64,000 bases of DNA from Clostridia bacterium. GTDB lineage: Bacteria > Bacillota > Clostridia > Oscillospirales > CAG-272. This document shows, piece after piece, positions 25,570 to 34,444 of this stretch. The position numbers were made by a program, and so were the translations under genes. Below the pieces are notes generated by a model, which saw nothing but the letters and a program-made list of their open reading frames with translations, was not told the DNA's origin and made no database searches. Location of the stretch: assembly GCA_017411805.1 (NCBI GenBank), contig JAFQPI010000001.1:1-64000 (forward strand). The letters run 5' to 3'. Position 1 is the first letter of the stretch, and each line of letters begins with the position of its first letter.

Positions 25570-25911
25570 ATGGATTACATTGCAGCTATTACCAAGGAGC
25601 ATCTTAAGTCTGAACTTCCCGTAGTTAATGTCGGTGATACCGTTCGTATTCACAACCGCATTAAAGAGGGAGCACGTGAGAGAATCCAGCTTTTCGAAGG
25701 CGTTGTCATCGCAAAGCACGGCGGCGGAATCTCCGAGACCTTCACTGTAAGACGCGTTTCTTACTCTGTTGGTGTTGAGAAGACATTCCCCATCCATTCT
25801 CCCAACGTAGTTAAGGTCGACGTCGTTCGTTCCGGTGTGGTCAGACGTGCAAAGCTCTACTATCTGCGTGACAGAGTGGGCAAGGCTTCCAAGGTTAAAG
25901 AGAAGATCTAA
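25570..25911 (+). CDS. rplS: 50S ribosomal protein L19
   Basis: A 113-residue protein of normal L19 length. [43 protein letters not shown] and the end [20 protein letters not shown] are clear L19 sequence. It binds 23S rRNA at the 30S-50S interface. Ribosome site AAGGAGGAATAGGTA precedes the ATG. It is monocistronic here, apart from its usual trmD/rimM partners, with its own promoter, leader and terminator. Confidence 0.98.
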   Translation: MDYIAAITKEHLKSELPVVNVGDTVRIHNRIKEGARERIQLFEGVVIAKHGGGISETFTVRRVSYSVGVEKTFPIHSPNVVKVDVVRSGVVRRAKLYYLRDRVGKASKVKEKI

Positions 25912-25928
25912 GCTTACTTGGCATCAAT

Positions 25929-25957
25929 AAAAGACACCTCGTTTCGGGGTGTCTTTT
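25929..25957 (+). terminator. Intrinsic terminator of rplS
   Basis: Stem AAAAGACACCTC/GGGGTGTCTTTT with a GTTTC loop, followed by ATTGTTTTT. Confidence 0.9.
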
Positions 25958-25968
25958 ATTGTTTTTAC

Positions 25969-25997
25969 TTGATTTGCGCTCAAGTTTGTGCTATAAT
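25969..25997 (+). promoter_or_regulatory. Promoter of the FAD oxidoreductase gene
   Basis: TTGATT (25969-25974), 17 bases, TATAAT (25992-25997); AAAGGAG precedes the start at 26027. Confidence 0.75.
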
Positions 25998-26026
25998 GAT
26001 CATACAAAAAACAAAGGAGAATCATC

Positions 26027-27298
26027 ATGGCTCTGAAAAATAAATATGATATAATCGTCGTAGGCGGAGGATTTGCCGGTGCATCTGCGGCAATTTCCGC
26101 GGGCAGACTCGGAAAGAGCGTTCTGCTTATCGAAAAATATAATTGTATGGGAGGCGCGGCGTGCTATGATCTCGTCAACCCCTTCATGCCTTATGCAACG
26201 ACCAATCCCGAAAGCGGCGAGAGGATCGACCTCAGCTGCGGACTTTTCAGCGAGATCGTCGATCGTCTCCGTACACTCGGAGGAGCCAACCAATCAAAGA
26301 GGAGTCTTCCGTTCAACGAGGAGGTGCTGAAATACCTTCTTAATACCATGGCAATCGAAAGCGGTGTCGATCTTCTTTATCAGACGTACGTTACAGGCGT
26401 GCGTAAGGAAGGGGATAGAATAAAAGCTGTCAAGATCTCAAACGTTTCGGGGAATTCGGAGATCGAAGGAGAGAGCTTTATAGATGCCACGGGAGACGCA
26501 AATCTCGCGGTAATGGCTGATTGCCCCTTTATGCTTGGCAGAGAATCGGATAACCTCTGCCAGCCTATGACGCTTTGCTTCCGCCTTGCGGGAGTCAGAT
26601 CATTCGATGCTGACTTAAAAGCGCGTATAAACTCTCTCTACAGCGAGTATCAGGCGGCAGGCAAGATCAAGAACCCCCGCGAGAACGTGCTCATATTCAG
26701 AACTCTTGTTGACGATATCCTTCATTTCAACACTACCCGAGTAATCAAACTCGACCCGACGAACGCCGAGGACGTTACTCGCGCCGAGATAATCGCCCGC
26801 GAGCAAGTTTTCGAGATGTATGATTTCCTCCGCGCGAATTTCGAGGAATTCAAGGATTCAACTCTTATCTCGACGGGTATTCAGATCGGCGTGCGCGAAA
26901 GCCGTATGATCGACGGTGACTATACGCTGACAAAGGAGGATCTCCTTTCATGCAAGCTTTTCGATGACACTATCGCGGTCTGCAATTACGATATCGACAT
27001 CCACAGCCCCGACGGCAGCGGAACGAGCCATTATTATTTCCCGAGCGGAAAATATTACGGCATACCATACCGTTGTATGATCCCGAAGAATGCGGAAAAT
27101 CTGCTTGTCGCGGGCAGATGTGTTTCGGCGGATCACGATGCACAGGCTTCGCTTCGTATCATGCCGACCTGCTCGAATCTTGGCGAAGCCGCGGGAATTG
27201 CCGCCGCGCTTTCGCTTGAGAACAACTCCCTCGTGCGCGAGGTGAACGTCGATCGCCTCAGAGAGATACTCAGAGAAAAGAGTGCAAAAGTGGATTAA
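26027..27298 (+). CDS. FAD-dependent oxidoreductase (FAD_oxidored family)
   Basis: A 423-residue flavoprotein. N-terminal VVGGGFAGASAAISAGRLGKSVLLIEK binds the ADP part of FAD; EKYNCMGGAACYDLV, FIDATGDANLAV and the late NLLVAGRCVSADHDAQASLRIMPTCSNLGEAAGIAAAL are typical of the PF12831 family, whose substrates are mostly unknown. No signal peptide is seen. It is monocistronic or read through into sigG 86 bases later. It is not related in detail to the FrdA-like protein at 4686-6575. Confidence 0.8.
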   Translation: MALKNKYDIIVVGGGFAGASAAISAGRLGKSVLLIEKYNCMGGAACYDLVNPFMPYATTNPESGERIDLSCGLFSEIVDRLRTLGGANQSKRSLPFNEEVLKYLLNTMAIESGVDLLYQTYVTGVRKEGDRIKAVKISNVSGNSEIEGESFIDATGDANLAVMADCPFMLGRESDNLCQPMTLCFRLAGVRSFDADLKARINSLYSEYQAAGKIKNPRENVLIFRTLVDDILHFNTTRVIKLDPTNAEDVTRAEIIAREQVFEMYDFLRANFEEFKDSTLISTGIQIGVRESRMIDGDYTLTKEDLLSCKLFDDTIAVCNYDIDIHSPDGSGTSHYYFPSGKYYGIPYRCMIPKNAENLLVAGRCVSADHDAQASLRIMPTCSNLGEAAGIAAALSLENNSLVREVNVDRLREILREKSAKVD

Positions 27299-27384
27299 GT
27301 GCCAAAATATGCATAGGGTCGATGGTTGAATAATAGCCTCCGATGCCTGCCGATACTAATGTCAGCAAGGTAACGGAGGCTCTT

Positions 27385-28161
27385 ATGTATTGCGGAAAAG
27401 TAGAAATTAGCGGTATAGATACCTCGAAACTTAAGGTTCTTACCGATGAAGAAAAAGAAGAGCTTTTGAGAAAGACAAAAGCGGGCGACATGGCAGCCCG
27501 AGAGGAACTGATCTGCGGAAATCTGCGATTGGTCCTAAGCATAATTCAACGATTCGGCGGAAGGCGCGAATCCCCCGATGATCTCTTTCAGGTGGGATGC
27601 ATAGGCCTGATAAAGGCGGTTGATAACTTCAATATCGATCTCAACGTCAAATTTTCGACCTACGCCGTCCCGATGATAATTGGCGAGATCCGCCGCTATC
27701 TCAGAGATAATAATGCAATAAGAATAAGCCGTTCGATGCGTGATCTGGCTTATCGTGCGCTTTCCGTGCGCGAGGAGATCTCTCGTGAGAAGCAGACCGA
27801 GCCGACGCCGGACGAGATAGCGGCAAGACTTGGTGAGAGCAGAGAAGCGGTCGTCAGAGCAATGGAAGCCATCATTGAACCGATTTCGCTCTATGAGCCT
27901 GTCTTCACAGAAAACGGCGATTCGCTGTATGTTATAGATCAGCTTGCCGATATCGGCGCAAGCGACGAGGCTTGGCTTGAAAATATCGCGCTCGCCGAGG
28001 CGTTGGGACGGCTTGGCGAGCGCGAAAGAAAGATAATTGATATGAGATTTTATAAAAACAAGACCCAAATGGAGATAGCCGAAGAGATAGGGATCTCGCA
28101 GGCGCAGGTTTCAAGGCTTGAAAAGGGCGCGCTTGAGCGTATGCGCAGTCAGATCATATGA
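27385..28161 (+). CDS. sigG: Sporulation sigma factor SigG
   Basis: A 258-residue sigma-70 factor. The N-terminus KVEISGIDTSKLKVL matches the SigG-specific start (KVEICGVxTSKLPVL). NLRLVLSIIQRF, DDLFQVGCIGLIKAVDNF and FSTYAVPMIIGEIRRYLRDNN form region 2, and MEIAEEIGISQAQVSRLEKGAL is the region 4 helix-turn-helix. It drives late forespore gene expression during sporulation. The start at 27385 is chosen for GGAGG five bases upstream and for agreement with the family; the longer frame from 27343 has no ribosome site. It is not next to sigE/spoIIGA, the common arrangement. Its 3' end overlaps the convergent ABC gene by eight bases. Confidence 0.93.
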   Translation: MYCGKVEISGIDTSKLKVLTDEEKEELLRKTKAGDMAAREELICGNLRLVLSIIQRFGGRRESPDDLFQVGCIGLIKAVDNFNIDLNVKFSTYAVPMIIGEIRRYLRDNNAIRISRSMRDLAYRALSVREEISREKQTEPTPDEIAARLGESREAVVRAMEAIIEPISLYEPVFTENGDSLYVIDQLADIGASDEAWLENIALAEALGRLGERERKIIDMRFYKNKTQMEIAEEIGISQAQVSRLEKGALERMRSQII

Positions 28162-28759
28162 TATATTCTCCCGTGATCGGTGTTTCATCAAAGTAGATTA
28201 CCCGATCCGCTATTCTCACGGCAAATTCTTTGTCGTGGATCACGGCTATAACAAGGACCCCTTCCGTGTGTTTTTTTATGGCCGCCGCGGTCATCTCTGC
28301 TGTTTCCATGTCAAGATTTGCAAATGGCTCGTCGAAAAGATAGATGTCTGCATCTTTGGCAAGTGCTCTTGCTATGGAAACTCTCGCTTTCATGCCGCCC
28401 GAAAGCTCGTCGGGATAAAGCCCCACATCGGTAATACCGACTTCAAAAAGCAACTTCTCAGCTCTGCTGAGGGTTGCTTTTTTGTCTCCGAGCACAAAAT
28501 TGACGTTTTGCAGAGCCGTTCTTTCGGCCAGAAGACGAGAATCCTGGAAAGACATTGAGATGGAGCACTTCTCTCCGGAAAAGCATATCTCTCCCTCGCT
28601 TGGCTTTTCGATTCCGGCAATCAAATGCAGAAGCGTGCTTTTGCCGCATCCGGAAGGGCCGCAAATTGCAATAAAACCGCTATCGGGTAGGGATAAAGAC
28701 AGATTCTTGATGACGTCTTTATTATTAAAGCTCTTGGAGAGATCATTTATCCGAAGCAT
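28154..28759 (-). CDS. ABC transporter ATPase, SsuB/TauB/ThiZ type
   Basis: A 201-residue ATPase, slightly short for the family. Walker A GPSGCGKST (34-42), Q-loop SFQDSRLL, signature LSGGM (119-123), Walker B IYLFDEP (139-145), switch His in VIHDKEFA. It powers uptake with the permease and lipoprotein upstream. AAGGAGG precedes the ATG inside the permease gene, which it overlaps by 17 bases. Proteins of this type import sulfonates, nitrate or thiamine precursors; the substrate cannot be decided here. Confidence 0.88.
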   Translation of the reverse strand: MLRINDLSKSFNNKDVIKNLSLSLPDSGFIAICGPSGCGKSTLLHLIAGIEKPSEGEICFSGEKCSISMSFQDSRLLAERTALQNVNFVLGDKKATLSRAEKLLFEVGITDVGLYPDELSGGMKARVSIARALAKDADIYLFDEPFANLDMETAEMTAAAIKKHTEGVLVIAVIHDKEFAVRIADRVIYFDETPITGEYII

Positions 28760-29507
28760 GCTTGCTCCTCCTTCCGGATGATTTTGTCATAGCACGGACA
28801 GCTTTTTCAATCAGAAGACTGATGATTATTATCACGACAGTCCAGGCAAGCAGATCGGCGGGCTCCATGAAGCTCTTGGCATCCGAAAGCTTTTTGCCGA
28901 TAGAATCGGGGATGTAAGCCACGACCTCTGCCGCCACTCCCGCCTTTACCGCAAGCCCGACGGAAGTCGATAAAGCGGAAAGGAAAAAAGGCTTGATCGC
29001 GGGAAAATATATTCTTTTGACCTTCAAAACCCACGATATACCGAAAGTGTTAGCCATCTGCAAAAGCTCATCCGGTGTTTGATTGATGCCCTCTTGAATA
29101 TTTTCAAAAAGAACGGGATAAACCATCATAAAAGTGATCAGGGAGGGGATGATTTGTCGGTCGACAAGGAATATAGCAATGAGAATGAAGGAGACTACGG
29201 GAGTCGATTTCATAATGGTTATTGCGGGTGATAAGAGAGAGCTTAAGACTTTACTCTTTGAACACAAAGCCGCGGTGAACCAAGCCACGGGGATTGAAAT
29301 AAGTATTCCGATGAAAATTCTCAGAATCGATAAAGCGGTAAACTTCCGGAATTCATTATCTGCAGTAAGCTCAAGAAGACGCTTGAGCGTTTCAAGCGGA
29401 GTCGGCAGAATCAGTGAGTTGTTAAGTATCATTGCCGCCGCTTGCCAAAGTACGAGCCAAAACAGCGCGACGCTGAGAGGCAAAGCAACCTTTTTGAATA
29501 TTTTCAT
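28743..29507 (-). CDS. ABC transporter permease, SsuC/TauC/ThiX type
   Basis: A 254-residue BPD_transp_1 permease with six membrane helices. The cytoplasmic EAA-like loop is ELLQMANTFGISWVLKVKRIYFPAIKPFFLSAL, and GLAVKAGVAAEVVAYIPDSIGKKL is characteristic of the sulfonate/nitrate/thiamine-precursor branch. The start codon follows the TAA of the binding-protein gene without a gap and without a clear ribosome site, so it is translationally coupled. Confidence 0.88.
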   Translation of the reverse strand: MKIFKKVALPLSVALFWLVLWQAAAMILNNSLILPTPLETLKRLLELTADNEFRKFTALSILRIFIGILISIPVAWFTAALCSKSKVLSSLLSPAITIMKSTPVVSFILIAIFLVDRQIIPSLITFMMVYPVLFENIQEGINQTPDELLQMANTFGISWVLKVKRIYFPAIKPFFLSALSTSVGLAVKAGVAAEVVAYIPDSIGKKLSDAKSFMEPADLLAWTVVIIIISLLIEKAVRAMTKSSGRRSKHASDK

Positions 29508-30509
29508 TTATCCGAAGATCTTTTCGTCGGGGATCGCACCGCCTATAGAAGACGGAACCTGTGCAAAGAGCGCGCCCCAGAATTCATTGAGTGAGCTCTT
29601 CATTCCGTCTCCGACGAGGTAGGTGATATTGCATCTCGGGAGTGCGTTTTTGACAAGGCTTTCGTTAGCCGCAATACCTGCCTCGACTACTGCTTTAGCT
29701 GCAGCCTCTGCATTGGAATTGAGAGTATTGACTGATCCTTCGTATGCCTTAAGAAAATTTGCAACAGCAACCGGGTGCGCATCTATGAATTCTTTCCTGC
29801 CGATAAGGCAGCCCTGAACGAGCTCGGTGCCGGTAAGAGCCTTCCATTCCTTTGAAAAATCAAGAGCTATGCGGAGTGAGGAATTCTTTGTCGTAGCCGC
29901 GGTCACCTTGGGCTCGGGGATTACGCCGATGCCCGCCTTGCCCGATGCAAGTGCCGCAGTAAGCTCGTCGGGCGTTGCATATGTGTAATCAAGAGTAACC
30001 TTGTCCGAAAGCCCGGAAAGCTCAAGAAGCGTCTTGAGGACGTATTCGGGATTAGAACCGCTTCCGGGGAGGTAAACAGTCTTGCCTTCAAGATCGGCGA
30101 GGGATGTTACACTCTCTCCGTTTTCGATCAAATAAAGAACACCGAGCGTATTGACCGCAAGAACCTCGATCGCGCCCTTTGTTTTGTTGTAAAGGACAGC
30201 CGCAAGATTGGTTGGAACTGCGGCGATATCAACGCTTTCGCCGATAACGAGAGGTGCAACGAGCGTCGCATCTGCATAAAAATCTATTTTTGCCGAGAAA
30301 TTCAGCTCTTTACCGTTTTTTATGTCGCAGAAAAGAGGAGCGATTCCGAATCCCGTTGTACCGTTCAGCACAGCAACGCGGATTTCGGTATAATCAGCGG
30401 GAGTTGTGTCCTCGTGAGGTATCGTTTCCTCTGATTCGCCGCCGTTTTGGCAAGAGCAGAGAGAAAAGAGAAGAATGAGCGAAAGAATGAATGAGATGAT
30501 TTTTTTCAT
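29508..30509 (-). CDS. ABC transporter substrate-binding lipoprotein (NMT1/SsuA-like)
   Basis: A 333-residue lipoprotein with signal sequence and lipobox LCSC (about 17-20). A two-lobed domain follows: VAVLNGTTGFGIAPLF, then GESVDIAAVPTNLAAVLYNKTKG, ADLEGKTVYLPGSGSNPEYVLKTLLELSGL and ALASGKAGIGVIPEPKVTAAT, the pattern of NMT1/SsuA/ThiY-like binding proteins. It sits outside the membrane and feeds the permease. AAGGAAGG precedes the ATG. It is 38 bases downstream of the Crp/Fnr-like gene, so probably co-transcribed with it. Confidence 0.87.
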   Translation of the reverse strand: MKKIISFILSLILLFSLCSCQNGGESEETIPHEDTTPADYTEIRVAVLNGTTGFGIAPLFCDIKNGKELNFSAKIDFYADATLVAPLVIGESVDIAAVPTNLAAVLYNKTKGAIEVLAVNTLGVLYLIENGESVTSLADLEGKTVYLPGSGSNPEYVLKTLLELSGLSDKVTLDYTYATPDELTAALASGKAGIGVIPEPKVTAATTKNSSLRIALDFSKEWKALTGTELVQGCLIGRKEFIDAHPVAVANFLKAYEGSVNTLNSNAEAAAKAVVEAGIAANESLVKNALPRCNITYLVGDGMKSSLNEFWGALFAQVPSSIGGAIPDEKIFG

Positions 30510-30547
30510 GGAAAATACCTTCCTTTAAATGAATGTATAATAATGCC

Positions 30548-31219
30548 TCAGCATATTTCATCAAGTGATTCGCGCGACAGAAGAAAGACGACGTTTCCGT
30601 TTCTCTTGATAACGCCCGATCGTTCAAGCGACTCAAAAGCGCGATAAAGAGAAGCTCTTCCGATGTCAAGCGCGTGTGCAAGTGCCGTCATTGACATACC
30701 GAGTTCTATCTCGCCTCTACCGCCAATCGGAGAGTTTTTTATAAACAGAGCGAGCTTCCTCTCGGAGCTCCCGGCGGTTACCGTATCAATTCTCGAATTG
30801 AGAAATGAAACTCTGTCTGCGAGGAAACATATCAGATTTGTTCTGAATCTGCCGTCGGTTTCGGAGGAAAGAAGCTTTTCGAAGGTTTCTCGGGCGATGA
30901 AAAAAATATCGCTTTTTCCGTCTCCGCAGGCATAGATCCTTGTAGCCGGAGGCTTAGCGGCGAAAAGACTTGCAACTCCCACTGCGTTTCCCGGAGAGAT
31001 GAATCGCAGGATCGTATGCCGATCCTTATCAGCGGAATATATGACTCCGCGCCCCGAAAGAAGTATTCCGACTGCCGGCGGGGAGGGCGGAGTCATTTCT
31101 TCTCCGGAGCGAAAGCTGATAAGAGTTCCTTCCGATAAAACGATATTCTCGACCATCCCCTCGTCACAGCCGTCGAAAAGTTTTTGAGAAATTAAAAGTT
31201 TTTTATAATCAGATTTCAT
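30548..31219 (-). CDS. Crp/Fnr-family transcriptional regulator
   Basis: A 223-residue regulator. Residues 1-130 form a cyclic-nucleotide-binding-like beta barrel (GILLSGRGVIYSADKDRHTILRFISPGNAVGVASLF). A long dimerisation helix and a C-terminal winged helix follow (SMTALAHALDIGRASLYRAFESLERSGVIKRNGNVVFL). The cAMP-contact RxS motif is not evident and there is no Fnr-type N-terminal cysteine cluster, so the ligand is unknown. A palindrome overlapping its own transcription start (31235-31250) suggests autoregulation and control of the transporter operon that follows. Confidence 0.85.
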   Translation of the reverse strand: MKSDYKKLLISQKLFDGCDEGMVENIVLSEGTLISFRSGEEMTPPSPPAVGILLSGRGVIYSADKDRHTILRFISPGNAVGVASLFAAKPPATRIYACGDGKSDIFFIARETFEKLLSSETDGRFRTNLICFLADRVSFLNSRIDTVTAGSSERKLALFIKNSPIGGRGEIELGMSMTALAHALDIGRASLYRAFESLERSGVIKRNGNVVFLLSRESLDEIC

Positions 31220-31234
31220 ACAAGATCTCCAAAC

Positions 31235-31250
31235 TGTCTCAAATGATACA
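31235..31250. promoter_or_regulatory. Putative Crp/Fnr-like operator
   Basis: TGTCTCAAATGATACA is a 16-bp near-perfect palindrome (TGTnTCA-N2-TGAnACA). It lies just downstream of the -10 box, where binding would repress. Assignment to the adjacent regulator is inferred from symmetry and position. Confidence 0.5.
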
Positions 31251-31261
31251 ACATTGGCTAT

Positions 31262-31290
31262 ATTATATCACATCCGCATATCAATTTCAA
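31262..31290 (-). promoter_or_regulatory. Promoter of the regulator/ABC transporter operon
   Basis: Minus strand TTGAAA (31290-31285), 17 bases, TATAAT (31267-31262). Confidence 0.75.
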
Positions 31291-31343
31291 TACAAAATGA
31301 GACGAAAAAGCAAAGATTGAGGATATATTTTTTGCCGTTTGTA

Positions 31344-31372
31344 TTGACATGTTTCTTGTTTTGTTATATAAT
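31344..31372 (+). promoter_or_regulatory. Promoter of the amino-sugar/galactose operon
   Basis: TTGACA (31344-31349), 17 bases, TATAAT (31367-31372): consensus. Confidence 0.82.
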
Positions 31373-31408
31373 ATAATAGTATTAAAATGCGAAAGTGTGG
31401 TTAATTGC

Positions 31409-32305
31409 ATGACATTGGTAATTTTAGCTGCAGGTATGGGATCGCGCTTTGGAGGGATGAAGCAGATCACTCCTGTCGGTCCGTGCGGCGAATTTATTAT
31501 CGATTATTCCTGCTATGATGCGATCAAAGCGGGCTTTGATAAAATAGTATTTGTGATCAAGAAAGAAAATCTTGATATCTTCCGAGAAACCGTTGGCAAG
31601 CGTGTTGAAAAATACGTAAAGGTCGAATATGCTTTCCAGGAGATGGCAGATATTCCTTCTCCTTTCTTCGTCCCGGAAGGAAGAGTGAAACCTTGGGGAA
31701 CAGGTCACGCGATGCTTTCAGCGAGACGTTGCGTCAGCGATCATTTTGCAACGATCAACGCAGATGACTTTTACGGTGCCGAATCCTATAGGATCATGGC
31801 AGATTTTCTTAAGAATACGAAACCCATGCAGTTTGCTATGGCAGGCTATAAGCTTTCAAATACACTTACAGAAAACGGAACCGTTTCAAGAGGTATTTGT
31901 AATGCCGATGAAAACGGTATGCTCATCGATATTACTGAACGCGTTGCTATCCGTCCTGCGGGCGACGATGCGGAATTTGAGGAAGACGGTGCTTGGATAC
32001 CCGTTTCGGGCGACAGCATCTCGTCAATGAACTTTTTCGGATTCACCCCCGAGGTATTCGATTTTGCGGAGAAGGAATTCAAAAACTTCCTCGACACTAT
32101 AAAGGATCCGATGAAGAGCGAATTCTATCTTCCCACTATCGCGTCTCTCGCCATGCGGGCAGGTATCGCAACTGTCAAAGTTTGCCCCACTCCCTCACGC
32201 TGGTACGGCGTAACCTATGCCGCAGACAGAGAGGGTCTTGAGGGAAAGATCCGCGATATGATAGAGGGCGGAACCTATTCAGCAGATTTATGGAGGTCAA
32301 TATAA
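31409..32305 (+). CDS. NDP-sugar pyrophosphorylase family nucleotidyltransferase
   Basis: A 298-residue nucleotidyltransferase. LVILAAGMGSRFGGMKQ is the NTP-binding signature, and ATINADDFYGAESYRIM carries the metal-binding Asp pair. It transfers a nucleotide to a sugar 1-phosphate, giving NDP-sugar. Only the ATG at 31409 is downstream of the promoter; its ribosome site is weak. It is six bases upstream of a NahK-like kinase gene and then galE/galM, so the likely substrate is N-acetylhexosamine-1-P or galactose-1-P with UTP. It would take the place of the GalT-type uridylyltransferase used in bifidobacterial lnp operons. Confidence 0.8.
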   Translation: MTLVILAAGMGSRFGGMKQITPVGPCGEFIIDYSCYDAIKAGFDKIVFVIKKENLDIFRETVGKRVEKYVKVEYAFQEMADIPSPFFVPEGRVKPWGTGHAMLSARRCVSDHFATINADDFYGAESYRIMADFLKNTKPMQFAMAGYKLSNTLTENGTVSRGICNADENGMLIDITERVAIRPAGDDAEFEEDGAWIPVSGDSISSMNFFGFTPEVFDFAEKEFKNFLDTIKDPMKSEFYLPTIASLAMRAGIATVKVCPTPSRWYGVTYAADREGLEGKIRDMIEGGTYSADLWRSI

Positions 32306-32311
32306 ACTCAT

Positions 32312-33397
32312 ATGAAAGAAATTCTCGAAATAGCCAAGAAATTTAATATCACTTCAGTGCCCGCAGATCTTTGCGAGTGCAAGGTTGGACATATCAATTC
32401 GACGTATTTTATTTATTGCACCGACGGAGAAAAGTATGTTCTTCAGAATATCAATACAGGAGTTTTTAAGGACCCCGATATTCTTATGAACAATATCGTA
32501 GGAGTAACAGCACATATCCGCAAGAAGCTTGAAGCCGAGGGCAAGGATCCTCTGCGCGGCACTCTGAAGTTTTATTGCGCAGAAACAGGACTTTACTACT
32601 ATAAAGATCCCGAAGGCAGATGCTGGAGGCTTTATAAGTACGTCGATCACGTTGACTGCTTCCAGAGCGCGGATTCTACGGAGCTTCTTGAGCGCGTCGG
32701 CAGTGCGTTCGGACATTTCCAAATGCAGCTTGCCGATTACGATGCGGGCGCACTCAAGGAAACGATCCCGAATTTCCACAATACCCCCTCGAGACTGAAC
32801 GACTTTAAGATCTCACTTGAGAAGGACACTGCAGGCCGTGCGGCTTCCATCAAGGAAGATATCGCGTTCGTGCTGGATCATAGCGAGGTATGTTCATATA
32901 TTATGGACAAAATTGCGGAAGGAACGCTTCCTCTCCGCGTAACGCATAATGACACAAAACTCAACAATATTCTCATGGATTCCAAAACCGGCGAACCCGT
33001 TTGCGTAATCGACCTTGATACCATCATGCCGGGCTCGGTTCTCTTTGACTTTGGCGATGCAATCAGATTCGGCGCATCGAGTGCAGCTGAGGACGAGACC
33101 GATCTCTCAAAGGTCTATATGAGAGAAGATGCGTTTGACGCTTTCGCCAAGGGTTTTGTCGGCGGACTTGAAGGCTCTCTTTCCGAGGATGAGATCCTTG
33201 AGCTCCCCATGGGCGCGCTCGTTATCACGTTGGAAACGGGTATCCGCTTCCTTACGGATTATCTCAATGGCGATACCTATTTCAGAATTCATTATCCGCA
33301 GCATAATCTTGACCGCGCGCGCAATCAGTTTGCTCTCGTCCGTGATATGGAAGAGAAGATGCCCCGCATGCGCGAGATCGTAAAAAAATATATTTAA
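32312..33397 (+). CDS. nahK: NahK-like anomeric sugar kinase (aminoglycoside phosphotransferase fold)
   Basis: A 361-residue kinase of the N-acetylhexosamine 1-kinase type. VTHNDTKLNNILMD is the catalytic loop, and VIDLDTIMPGSVLFDFGDAIRFG supplies the metal-binding Asp and the NahK-specific stretch. The N-terminus GHINSTYFI...KYVLQNINTGVFKD matches as well. NahK phosphorylates GlcNAc/GalNAc at C1. Next to a pyrophosphorylase, galE and galM it would feed UDP-amino-sugar formation. No lacto-N-biose phosphorylase gene is present in the window. Confidence 0.85.
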   Translation: MKEILEIAKKFNITSVPADLCECKVGHINSTYFIYCTDGEKYVLQNINTGVFKDPDILMNNIVGVTAHIRKKLEAEGKDPLRGTLKFYCAETGLYYYKDPEGRCWRLYKYVDHVDCFQSADSTELLERVGSAFGHFQMQLADYDAGALKETIPNFHNTPSRLNDFKISLEKDTAGRAASIKEDIAFVLDHSEVCSYIMDKIAEGTLPLRVTHNDTKLNNILMDSKTGEPVCVIDLDTIMPGSVLFDFGDAIRFGASSAAEDETDLSKVYMREDAFDAFAKGFVGGLEGSLSEDEILELPMGALVITLETGIRFLTDYLNGDTYFRIHYPQHNLDRARNQFALVRDMEEKMPRMREIVKKYI

Positions 33398-33420
33398 ATT
33401 TATATACAGAGGTAAGTAAA

Positions 33421-34434
33421 ATGGCTGTTCTTGTTACCGGTGGAGCCGGATATATCGGCTCACATACTGTAGTTGAGCTTATCGAGGCTCATCGCGACGT
33501 TATTATTATCGACAACTTCTCAAACAGCAAGCCCGAGGTTCTGAACAGAATTGAAAAGATCACGGGTATCCGTCCTAAGCTTTATGCCGTTGACCTTCTC
33601 GATCTTGAGGCTACACGCAAGGTGTTTGCCGAAAACGAGATAGATTCGGTTATCCATTTTGCGGGGCTTAAGGCAGTAGGCGAGTCCTGCGCGCAACCCC
33701 TTCGTTACTATAGCCACAATTTCAACGCGACCTTCAATCTCCTCCGCGCTATGATCGAATATGGCGTTGGTACAATAGTATTTTCTTCGTCCGCTACAGT
33801 CTACGGTTCTCCGAAGACTGTTCCGATCCGCGAGGATTTCCCCCTTTCAACAACCAATCCTTACGGCGAGACCAAACTCGTTATCGAAAGAATGCTCAAG
33901 GATATCTGTGATGCAGGTGAGCTTAAGAGCGTTTCGATCCTCCGTTACTTCAATCCCATCGGCGCTCATGAATCGGGACTTATCGGAGAGGATCCCAAGG
34001 GTATTCCGAATAATCTTCTGCCCTATATAAGCCAGACTGCGATCGGTAAGCTTGAAAAGCTTCATGTTTTCGGAAACGATTATCCGACTCACGATGGCAC
34101 CGGCATCCGTGATTACATCCACGTAGTTGACCTCGCTAAGGCTCATCTTGCGGCTCTTGACCGTGCGGTCGCTGTTACCGGTACGGAATATTATAATGTA
34201 GGAACAGGCGTGGGCTATTCGGTTCTCGACATCGTGAAGGCTTTCGAAAAGGCAAGCGGCAAGAAGGTCCCCTACGTTATCGACGATAGACGCCCCGGCG
34301 ATATTGCCGAGTGCTATGCAGATCCCACTCTCGCGCGCGAGGTTCTTGGCTGGGAGGCTAAGTACGATATTGAGCGTATGTGCAAGGACGCCGACCGTTG
34401 GCAGTCAATGAATCCTGACGGCTATCCCGACTAA
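33421..34434 (+). CDS. galE: UDP-glucose/UDP-GlcNAc 4-epimerase
   Basis: A 337-residue extended SDR. N-terminal VTGGAGYIGSHTVVEL binds NAD. FSSSATVYGSP supplies the catalytic Ser, and NPYGETKLVIE the Tyr/Lys pair. VFGNDYPTHDGTGIRDYIHVVDLAKAH and the end MNPDGYPD are typical of GalE. It interconverts UDP-Glc and UDP-Gal, and in many Firmicutes UDP-GlcNAc and UDP-GalNAc too, which would suit the NahK context. AGAGGTAAGTAAA precedes the ATG. Confidence 0.95.
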   Translation: MAVLVTGGAGYIGSHTVVELIEAHRDVIIIDNFSNSKPEVLNRIEKITGIRPKLYAVDLLDLEATRKVFAENEIDSVIHFAGLKAVGESCAQPLRYYSHNFNATFNLLRAMIEYGVGTIVFSSSATVYGSPKTVPIREDFPLSTTNPYGETKLVIERMLKDICDAGELKSVSILRYFNPIGAHESGLIGEDPKGIPNNLLPYISQTAIGKLEKLHVFGNDYPTHDGTGIRDYIHVVDLAKAHLAALDRAVAVTGTEYYNVGTGVGYSVLDIVKAFEKASGKKVPYVIDDRRPGDIAECYADPTLAREVLGWEAKYDIERMCKDADRWQSMNPDGYPD

Positions 34435-34444
34435 GGTGATGATC

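Noticed and set aside
27300-27384. Forespore-type promoter for sigG built on GCATA near 27310
   Set aside because: No -10 of the SigF/SigG type was found at the required distance; the match is too weak to annotate.
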